A DNA stretch of 64,000 bases from Tetraselmis striata (lineage: Eukaryota; Chlorophyta; Chlorodendrophyceae; Chlorodendrales; Chlorodendraceae): assembly GCA_006384855.1 (NCBI GenBank), contig VCJN01003002.1, forward strand, positions 62,001 through 126,000, read 5' to 3'. The translations under genes were made by a program, and so were the position numbers. Below, in pieces: positions 27,873 to 36,027 of the stretch (positions within the stretch are counted from its first letter, which is position 1; the number at the start of each line of letters is the position of its first letter). A model generated the notes under the pieces. That model ran no database searches, was not told the origin of the DNA, and saw nothing but the letters and a program-made list of their open reading frames with translations.

Positions 27873-28205
27873 TGGCGAAACCAGACTCAACTTGAAATGA
27901 TCTAACCTAGTTTATGGGGTTTCCTCCCTTGACCTAACCGCTTTTCAGCTACAAGTGCTGCTCAGTGGTACGGGAACTAGGCACCTGTATGTCGTTGCGC
28001 CCTTTTTGGGTGCAGCACGAGTAGACCTGAAAGCAGCCATAACAACTGAGCCTGCCATCTTCCAGTTTTCGCTGCGTTCCACGCAGCGCCCCCCTTGACT
28101 CCGTTTTCCCTACACGCTTTCGCTAAACCATCCTGCCAATTTCGGCTCTTGACCGTGTAAAATAGCCTGCGCGACCTTTTTGGCAAAATCAGACTCAACT
28201 TGAAA
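27873..28205 (+). repeat. B1-A2-B2 right-hand split repeats of the DIRS-like element
   Basis: B1 is 27873-27897, A2 is 27896-28088 and B2 is 28181-28205. B1 and B2 match at 23 of 25 positions. A2 differs from A1 by two short insertions (around 27914 and 27990) and a few substitutions. A perfect 14-bp palindrome (CAGGGGTACCCCTG) follows B2 at 28207-28220. Confidence 0.75.
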
Positions 28206-28313
28206 CCAGGGGTACCCCTGATGGAACCCCCCTACAAAAAGAGAGTGATATAGGTAAGGATTAGCGTCCCTGGCTAATTTGAATACGGAATAAGCTCGAA
28301 TATGACACGCAAT

Positions 28314-28562
28314 GCAGCCTTTGTCCGCTCGGTTGAGCGGTCGTCTCGTACGCGAGAGGTACCGGATTCGAATCATGATGGCCGATGTATTTCGGTAATA
28401 TCGTTCCCGGTGTGTCCTGGGTTTCCCCGGTTGATGCATTATCCCTTCGGGGTTAGAATGAGGCAATGGTGTATTGGCTATGCCGGATTTACTGCATTCC
28501 GCGCAAGAGGTCAAGTGCTGGGGCGGCTTCGGCCGATGTCCCGGGGCGAACTTTACTTTTTA
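28314..28562 (+). mobile_element. tRNA-derived SINE-like element, copy 2, with TSD
   Basis: Same block order as the copy at 5476-5720: CCGCTCGGTTGAGCGGTCGT head, B-box-like GATTCGAATC near 28366, GTATTTCGGTAATATCG, TTCGGGGTTAGAATGAGGCA, GTGCTGGGGCGGCTTCGGCC and a CCCGGGGCGAACTTTAC end. It is flanked by ATGACACGCAAT (28302-28313) and ATGCCACGCAAT (28563-28574), an 11-of-12 direct repeat that fits a target-site duplication and defines a 249-bp element. There is no poly(A) tail. Confidence 0.75.
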
Positions 28563-28604
28563 ATGCCACGCAATAATAAATGAGTTTTATATGATTATGT
28601 TAAG

Positions 28605-29398
28605 ATCCATGTGGACATGCGGTCCATGTGTACATGGAGCGGTCCATGTGGACATGGAGCCTCCATTGACCCATGTCCACATGGCCCCGTACCATGTACA
28701 CATGGAGCAATCCGGGTCATATCCTCCATGTGGACAAGGGCCGACAGACGTTTGTCGGCCCATGCATGTCCACATGGGTCGACCCATGTTAGCATGGAAC
28801 GTCTCTCGCGTCCCTTGTTCAAATGGGCCTGCGCTGGGCAAGCCCATCTGCACATGGCCACGACGCACGGTGGCGGGTAAGGCGCTGTTCGGGCAGGCGC
28901 CGGATCGCGGTCACGACCCAGCCTTTGTACGGGCAGGTGCACTAGCTCTCAGGGAGCTACCACCCCAGTCCGTATAATGAACTAAATTCTAGAATAAAAT
29001 GAAATCCAATCGAAGTCTCTCTTTAATTTCACTCTAATTTAAAGTTAATGGAATCTGCTACTTAATTTGAACTTGATTGAAATCGAATTAATTTTGCCTT
29101 AAAATGCGGACAGAAACTTCCCATATCACACATGGTTGGATAGCGTGGATCCATGTGTAAATGGTCCAAGAACCGCGCTCCACGCGCACATGGGCCGGTC
29201 CGTGTGTACATGGTCGTTTGTCGAGGGCAATCCATGTGTACATGGGTCAGCCAACGACCCGTGTTCACATGGACCGTTTCCGGTTAACTTCATGATTGTA
29301 TACATGGTACGGGCATGTGGACATGGGTCAATGGAAGCTCCATCTTCACATGGACCGCTCCATGTACACATGGCCCGCATGTCCACATGATCTAAACA
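28605..29398. repeat. Large inverted repeat of CCATGTGnACATGG palindromes
   Basis: The left arm (28605-28710) is nearly the reverse complement of the right arm (about 29300-29395); both contain the order palindrome, GGAGCGGTCC, palindrome, TCCATTGACC, palindrome. Variants of the 14-bp palindrome CCATGTGNACATGG are repeated about 8-10 times per arm. A perfect hairpin (GGCCGACA/TGTCGGCC) lies at 28739-28760. The centre, 28975-29110, is AT-rich. Confidence 0.8.
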
Positions 29399-29423
29399 AT
29401 TACATGAGCCAGCTGCAAAGTTC

Positions 29424-30390
29424 AAGAAATCCATACAGAAATCCAGAAGAAAATCCAGCTACGGGCCACCAGAGGCGGGAACCGCCATGACAGCCACCGA
29501 CCAAGCATCACCACCAGCCAGCCGCCGCGCCACGCAGTAGGGACGCTCTCCCCAGCACACAATTCCAGGTCACTCCAATAGCGGCACTAGGCTGAATGTG
29601 ATGTGAAGGCGCCGACAGGAAAGGAGCTTCGAGGTAGAGGTCTCGCAGCAAGGAGCGGAAGTGTGTGTGTGGGGGGGGGGGGGGGGGGGGGGGGGGGGGT
29701 CCAACCCAGAACGGGGCGCCACGGGCGGGTAACAGACGCATGCCACCCAACGCCAAATCCGCCGCCAGCTCGGCCGCGTCCTTTTCCGCCAAACGTAGAA
29801 CGCCTTCCCCAAAACAACAGCCCGGGCCACTCCAATAGCGGCGCTGGGCCGAATGTGATGTGCAAACCCGCCAACATGACAGGAAGGGAGTAAAGTGCTC
29901 AACGAGTAGGGAATGGAGAGCCGACCGTGCCAGCAACGACGTAAGACGCCGGTGTCCAGCGCGCGTCGTTCCGCCCAGCGCCTGATCCGCCGACAGCTCG
30001 GTCGCGACAGCTCGGTCGCGTCCCCTTCCGCCGAATGTAGAACTCCCTTCCCAGCACAACATCCCGGGCCACTCCAATAGCGGCACTAGGCCGAATGTGA
30101 TGTTGAGGCGCCGACAGGACAGGAAGGGAGAAAGTGCTCAACGAGTAGGGAATGGAGAGCCGACCGGACCAGCAACGACGTAAGACGCCGGTGTCCAGCT
30201 CACATTGCTCCTCCGCGGCAGTGGCAGCACGGGCGGGGCCAAGGCTACCAAGGCGCCACCTACCCGTGCACGATCCCCGCCCCCATCCCTATCCGGGGGT
30301 GGAGGCGAAGGAAGGGCCCGCCGCCCGCGATTCCGAGGGCCGAGGACGGTCGTCGCGCCCGCCCATGCGGTGGGTGGGTGGTCGGGCATG
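29424..30390. repeat. 220-260-bp minisatellite block, copy 1
   Basis: Begins AAATCCATACAGAAATCCAG. The landmark AATAGCGGC (AATAGCGGCACTAGG in most units) recurs at 29577, 29834 and 30076 (spacings 257 and 242 bp). Each unit contains GGCGCCGACAGGA-like, CGTAAGACGCCGGTGTCCAG and TTCCGCC motifs. The last part (from about 30215) is a unique tail with GGCGGGGCCAAGGCTACCAA. A 30-base G-run interrupts the first unit at 29670-29699. Confidence 0.85.
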
Positions 30391-30405
30391 ATAAATGAGT
30401 TTTAT

Positions 30406-31975
30406 CATTTTCCCAAAAGGTCTGAAACCGTGTCTTTCTTGTCGGTGCATATGTGCATACTGTCGGCGACGACGCGCATATAGTCGCTACCTGTACAGTA
30501 CACATACTGACACACCCGTACCGTATGTACCATACCGGTTCGGCTGCTATAACCCTGCTGATCGCGCGGGCGGGGCGCAGGCGAAAAGAAAACGACTGCT
30601 ATTTGTACAGTGCTGTCCTCGAAGTGGGCATCTCCAGGCGCCGGCAGGCTCCAGAGGGTATGTAACCCCAGATATGTCCACATGGGCCAGACTGTCAGCC
30701 GTGGAGGACAAGACAATCTGACTTCCAACGACAGGTGCCAACATCAAGGGCACGATAGCAGGCGAAAGAACTCCGCCGCCACATTGCTGAGCTTCCCCGG
30801 CGTCGTCATGAAACCAACCATAAAAATGATGCGATTCGTGGGCACTGCCTGGAGAGTCCAACTGCACGACGCAGAGTCAAGCCAGCTAGACAAACAAGAT
30901 GCGCTCGCGACAAGTCGTGACAGGGATCCCGATAACCTCGGGCTGAAGGTTATGCTGCAAGCCGCAAGCCGCAAGCTGCAGCCGCAAGCAAGTCGAGACA
31001 ACATGCTTGAGGTAGCATATGTGCTTGGTCATGCTCGGAGCCCAACACACCACAAGCAAGCCTGTGAAATTGGGCTTTTATCATTGCATTGTTTTGAGCA
31101 CCAGTACGCATACCGGAGGCGCTTACATACATTTACCATTGGCCTGGTGTAGGTACTCCTACCTGTCATGTCGTACACATACATTTAAATCAGTACACAG
31201 AATAATAACTGGAGCTCTCACCAGTAGCAGCAGTTAGAAGTATGTGCTGAACCGAGCACAATTATTGACCAACGTGTATTGCCATGAAGTAGTGACAAGC
31301 ACCGACTTGTTGCGATGGTATGAGTAAAACTTACACCAGCAGATCAACAGCAGATCCTCTATACAGCAGATGATATGATACACCAGATAATGTCGTATAT
31401 TCCCTGGTGTAATATGGCAGGTAGTCGTCAAACACCAGAGCAGGGGACTCAATGCGGTCGTACTCACCAGTACTTGACAGCAAGGGGAGTGCCTGTGATG
31501 GATGTATGATATGCATGTGGTATTTTACGCGCCTTTTGTAACTGAGCAACTATTACGACATTGCTTCACTGTTCACACTGCTGACAAATCTGCTGGAATC
31601 TGCCTGCTGGATTGACCTCGTGTACCCGCAGCAGTCCTGCCAATAGTATACCATACAACACCGCCGAAATGATATATGTTCTTGCTCTGCGCTGCCCACA
31701 GACCACGTCGAACTGGATAGGGCAGTGAATACATCCTGGTGCTTCCTGCATCTGGCCTGCAACTCTGTAACATCACCCTAGAGTATTTCAGTTGTCACCG
31801 AATGTGGAGACCCCACAGGTCCCAACAGAACCTCTCGCACCCTGCCCACAAACAGCTTGGCAACATCGATGCTCCACGGTGCGAGGCAGTGGCAAAAAGA
31901 GTGAGATCTCAGCTGGGCAAGTAAGGCTTTATGGTGTTGCTATTGACGCAGGAGCACGTAAATGAATGCCTTGGT
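30406..31975. other. Spacer; one weak plus-strand open frame
   Basis: A 180-codon open frame runs 30610-31152 on the plus strand. Its middle (FPGVVMKPTIKMMRFVGTAW, then LKVMLQAASRKLQPQA) looks mildly protein-like, but it has no recognised domain, no neighbouring exon and no clear promoter. From 31230 to 31975 the sequence is AT-richer and shows nothing I can name. Confidence 0.3.
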
Positions 31976-31980
31976 TTACA
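31976..31980 (-). terminator. TGTAA polyadenylation signal of the MATE gene
   Basis: TGTAA on the minus strand about 150 bp past the MATE stop codon (32129-32131). Confidence 0.55.
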
Positions 31981-32128
31981 AAATACATATCATTGTTATC
32001 TCGGACGGCTGCTTGGGGAAAGCGCCGCAGATAAAGGCGATGTGCCAGGCTGGTGATATTACGTAGGTGGTTGTACTCATATAACGCACTCTGCGGGGTA
32101 CTTGTTGTGATTTCAAGCTGCGCCGACT

Positions 32129-34549
32129 CTACTGTGAAAATGCCAGGGCAGGCTTGAGCTGTCCTCTGCCAAAGAGACCATGCTCCCAATCCGTGCTGTG
32201 CTGCACCAGGTGCCCGATCACCCGAGCAGCATTGAAGGCCAGGAGGGCGCACCAGGTGCCTGGGAGGCCAAAGCCCATCTGGGACCCAAGAGCGAGCACG
32301 GACAGAGTGGCCACTAGTGCAGCTAAGTTGCATTTCGGCAGGACGCTGACCTTGCGCATGCCGATGGAGACGCCGTCAAAAACCATGGCCACTGAACAGA
32401 GAAACAAAGCCCCAGCGCCAGGCAGAATAATGCCCGGCAGCAAAGAGCGCACAGCCTCATCACTGCTGAACATCCATGAGCCAGGGGCCATGGTGAACGC
32501 GAAGGTGCCGGCAGTGAGGACGCCAAACAGTGCTCCTAGCTGAAGAAGCGTGTGGGTGATCTGACGGGCCTTCCCAGGAGAGCCGCGGTCACGGGCAATG
32601 AGGCTTTGCGCGGTCACACTCAGCGCCTGGGGCGCCTCCCCAAGGAACCAAAGCACCTGCAATCCCACCTGGTGCGATGCTGCAGCCAACGTACCGAGGC
32701 CGGCAGCGCTGGTGGTGAGGCTTGTGTAGGCGAGCATGTTGAACAGGGTGCGGCTGAGCAGTGTGTTGGCCATGTCCCAGAAGGCCACCAACGTCTTGAC
32801 AGTTGGGAGTCCGGCCCACTCAAAGGGCACCAGCTCCCCGCGCTTCCCCTTTGCCTTCATGTAGACCACAAAAAAGGTGGCTGCCAGCACCTGGGCGATA
32901 GTGGTGGCCACAGCAGCGCCGGTGATGCCCCAGCCCCAGTGGAGCACCATCACGTAGTCGAGCACCAAGTTGACACCACCACAGGCAAGCAACACCTTGA
33001 GCGGCGTCCATGAATCCGACTGACCCAAAAGGGCGCCCTGTGCAACATTAGCAACCATCACAGCAGGGGCAGCCAACGCGCGGATGCGTAGGTAGGCCAG
33101 GGCGGGCTCCAGAGTCTCCGGGCTGGCGCCCACAGCTGACAGCATGGGAGGGCCACAGGTCAGCATGATGCCGCAGCAAGCAACACCGCACACCACTGCC
33201 AGGACCATGGAGTGTGCCAAGACTGTCGATGCCGACTTGCGTCGAGACTCTGTCTCTGCCTTGGTCAGGCCGGGGGCATTGACAGCGCGGTTGGCAATCA
33301 TGCTGGTGGTTGTGATCCCCAAAAAGGTGAAGACCTGGAAGAAAAGGTTGAAGATTGACGTGTTTGGCGCGAGTGCGGCGAGATGCAGGGAGGAGAATTG
33401 GCCCACAAATGCGGTGTCCACAACGCTCATCAATGGGTCAGCCAACACTGAGCCCAGCGCGGGCAGCGCAAAGCACAGCACCTCCTTCCGGACAGGAACA
33501 GGCTGGTTGTGAACCTTGGCAGTTCCAGACATGTCTGAACCTGCCTCAGACTGCTGAATATCACGAATCCGGGATTTCAACACTGCATCTGATGCACCTG
33601 TGAGGTCCACCACCGTTGAGCTGTGGCCTGTACGCGTTTTCAGTGGCACGCCATCCTCCTCCATAGATTTGAGCAGGCTGCTCAGGACAGGGTCCTTAGA
33701 CGGAGGGAGCCGGCCATCACGTGAGAGCGGCCTGGAGCGGATTGGGCGCACGCTGCTGCCAAGACCAGACCCAGGGCCCAAGCAAGTACCGCTGCTTGGT
33801 GGGACATTGTCCGCGCCACTGAAGGAACCGCTGGACGACACATTCCGGAGAGGCCCAGCTTGGCAGAAGATATTTGCAGTGGTAGAGTGGGCTGGGCGAA
33901 TGTTGTTGCCCTGTAAAACAATGCAACGCGAGTGTCAGATTATGAGGGAAGGCATTGCTGACACAGGACAACGATGCACGAAAGACGAAACAGCGTGTGA
34001 AGTGTCAAATACAGCACGACAGCTGGAGCACTTGCGCATGCGATTATGCAGGAGGGCCAGCTGTACATGGATAACGACTTGTCTGCCCACGCCACCTCCC
34101 AGCGTTGCATACAAGGGTACCTCCCTGCTATGTAATTTTGTTGGTATTCTTAAGACCGGTATTCCGGCTGCGGTAGATAGGCCGTAGCGTAGTGTGGGTG
34201 GGACCAGGAACAGCAGCTGATATAGTAAAACAAGTATACAGTTATGAACGAAGTACTGTTGCAGGATATATTCGATGAGGAACAGCGCGACGCGCGGAAA
34301 ACATGATACTCGTACCCGTACTGCACGGACATACGAGTAATATCCAGCAATAATAGCGAAAATTCAACGAACACATGATTTGCTGAGGATTTCAGACGGC
34401 ACGGATATGCCGTATATTTGAGATGCGACGAGCGTGCGGAGGCCGCTGTGAGATGGGCATCGCCATGCGTCCGCGCGACATACCTTGCGCGCTCGCTGTG
34501 GAGGGCCTCGCTGCTCAATCCTGGGCACAGCACCAGAACGTGCCGCCAT
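32129..34549 (-). CDS. MATE-family multidrug/metabolite exporter, two exons
   Basis: Membrane antiporter of the MATE family, which exports organic compounds in exchange for H+ or Na+. Exon 1 is 34549-34484 (MAARSGAVPRIEQRG.., 22 codons) and ends in the donor AAG|GTATGT. Exon 2 is 33910-32129 after TTTTACAG, joined in phase, for 615 residues in total. About 160 residues of Ser/Pro/Gly-rich, basic N-terminal sequence precede the first helix (VRKEVLCFALPALGSVLADP). Then come VDTAFVGQFSSLHLAALAP and about twelve hydrophobic segments, including LLGQSDSWTPLKVLLACGG and LDYVMVLHWGWGITGAAVAT, all MATE hallmarks. It resembles the plant DTX44-47/EDS5 subgroup, whose members carry organelle-targeting extensions, so a plastid location is possible. 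The frame is intact. A single large coding exon is unusual beside the intron-dense neighbours. Confidence 0.88.
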
Positions 34550-35380
34550 AGTTGCAGCGAGGTATGTCCGTCTGATGGCAGGCAACCTTGGTTATAATTA
34601 CTCGGTAGGAGAAACGTTTGCGAGCACCTCGAACACGGGATCCAAGCGACACAACGGCTGATACGTCTTGGTGCGTCGTCCACAATCTGCCTTGGCTGTG
34701 GCGATTTTCAGCGAGCAGTTCTGTGCCATGACCCGGGCGGGCGTCAACAAGTCGAGATACGACGGAGAGTCGAGCCGCGAAGCGGCGGGAATACGGAGGT
34801 CTTAAGTGCAGAGGCTGTATTGCGGCGTCAGGACAGCAGAGAGCTGCTTGGAGGTGGTATGATGCAGAGCGACGGGGTCAAGTGCTGGGGTTCGAGTCGT
34901 GTCTGCGGCCCCTCGTGGTAACCTCTGCCTGTACTCGTGGAGTCAATACAGCCCTGGCAGTGTGGCCTGCCAGGCCCTGCGGCCGGTTGGCGCGCGCGCG
35001 GTGGTGAAAACTGTACGATGTTCGTACCAGTGCAGGAGCACAACAGACGTTTTTTCCATGCTGGTTTCGCTAATAATACAGGATATTTCCTCAATATTCC
35101 CTTTAGAATTCGTGGGAGAGAATGCTTTTACAATTCGTACAAGTAGCAGGTGTGGTGGGACGTACCTGTATGAACTGAGTGATGCGGTGATTTGATATTA
35201 ACAATTTGAGCAGTTTTTCTTCGTGAGATACGTAGTTTGTACGGGCTTTCGAGCGTGGAGCCGGTTACATATCGGGTTTCGGTGTATATTAATGCAAACC
35301 ATTCGCGTGAGATCAATTTCATGCAAAACTATTTAAAAATGAAACACCACCTCTGTACTACGATAAATCAGAACTGTACA
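34550..35380. other. Region upstream of the MATE gene
   Basis: No supported gene. The MATE promoter should lie close to 34550-34800. A segment GGTCAAGTGCTGGGG at 34876-34890 matches part of the SINE body, followed by GTTCGAGTC, but no further homology was seen. Confidence 0.35.
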
Positions 35381-35385
35381 TTGTT

Positions 35386-35420
35386 ACATGAGCTAGCTGC
35401 AGAAGGCGATCAGGAAACTA
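35386..35420 (-). repeat. Short relic of the RLE-retrotransposon 3' end
   Basis: TTACATGAGCTAGCTGCAGA followed by AGGCGATCAGGAAA matches the very 3' end of the retrotransposon at 36028-40446, in the same orientation. Only about 35 bp are retained. Confidence 0.5.
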
Positions 35421-35530
35421 CATGCAGTGTTTAAACATTGAGCTGGAAGTTGTCGCTATAACGGATGCTAATCGCACACCGCCGTCATCTAGCTACATGT
35501 ACATATTAACTGTATCTTCTATGCAGTGAC

Positions 35531-35653
35531 GATTCGTGCCCACTCTGCGTCTTCTCAAGTTACTGCTTCCACCCCGCAGTCGCTGTAGAGGACCTTTCTG
35601 ATTGCCTTTTATTTTGGTGATTTCCGATATCGCCTTCTGCTGCTAGCTCATGT
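35531..35653 (+). mobile_element. 5'-truncated copy of the RLE retrotransposon (3' end only)
   Basis: This 123-bp segment is almost exactly the reverse complement of about 36032-36157. It covers the last codons of the retrotransposon ORF plus its 3' UTR, and ends in GCTGCTAGCTCATGTA like the full copy. Opposite orientation to the full copy; heavily 5'-truncated. Confidence 0.85.
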
Positions 35654-35928
35654 AAGGTATTATGCATTGACGATACTGGCTGGCTTGCGCTGGTGGCCGT
35701 AGAAAACGCTACAGTAGGGTATCAGTCGCTACCCGTAGTTCGCTACTGCAGTGTTATTTATATTATTATATTCTCCCGGCATACCGGTATGCTAATAATG
35801 TACTCGTACAAGAACTGGCGGTAAAGTATCCGGAAATAACGCGGTACCGCGCGTTTCATCCTAATCCCGATCACAAAGCAGCAGTTCTCGCCGGGGGCAG
35901 GCGGTACTCGTACCTTGTACTTGTACTT

Positions 35929-36000
35929 GAGGACCTTTCTGATTGTCATCCTTTTGTGGTGATTTCCTGAGCAGATCGCCTTCCGCTGCTAGCTCATGTA
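35929..36000 (+). mobile_element. Diverged 3'-end copy of the RLE retrotransposon
   Basis: Shares GAGGACCTTTCTGATTG, TGGTGATTTCC, ATCGCCTTC and GCTGCTAGCTCATGTA with the 3' UTR of the full element, with several indels. It ends at the same base and lies directly beside the full-length element, in opposite orientation. Confidence 0.75.
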
Positions 36001-36027
36001 GTGCAAAGTATACGTACAAGTACAGGT

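Larger units (their letters stand above)
24968..28205 (+). mobile_element. DIRS-like tyrosine-recombinase element with split direct repeats
   Basis: About 3.2 kb. A block of about 180-190 bp occurs at 24968-25148 (A1) and again at 27896-28088 (A2), nearly identical apart from small indels. A 25-bp block with two mismatches (TGGCGAAACCAGACTCAACT..) occurs at 27873-27897 (B1) and 28181-28205 (B2). The order A1-ORFs-B1-A2-B2 is the split-direct-repeat layout known from DIRS/PAT elements. The inside codes for a gag-like ORF and a tyrosine recombinase on the plus strand. Only about 390 bp separates them, so no reverse transcriptase, RNase H or methylase is present. No target-site duplication is seen, as expected for this class. 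It may be a non-autonomous derivative. Confidence 0.72.
28591..30390. mobile_element. 1.8-kb repeat-only insertion with 15-bp TSD
   Basis: Flanked by a perfect 15-bp direct repeat, ATAAATGAGTTTTAT, at 28576-28590 and 30391-30405. The inside has two parts. At 28605-29398 there is a large inverted repeat built of short palindromes around an AT-rich centre. At 29424-30390 there is a minisatellite block that recurs at 45429-46571 and ends in a Gly-rich GTGGGTGGGTGG tail. There is no coding capacity. Direct TSDs of this length, a fixed right end and a variable left end suggest target-primed reverse transcription of a non-autonomous element; this is inference. Confidence 0.65.

Noticed and set aside
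28587..28977. Open frames full of CTWSGPCGHG-type sequence
   Set aside because: They translate the CCATGTGNACATGG palindrome array and have no independent support.
34876..34900. A third SINE copy
   Set aside because: Only 15 bp match the SINE body, followed by a B-box-like GTTCGAGTC; too short to call.
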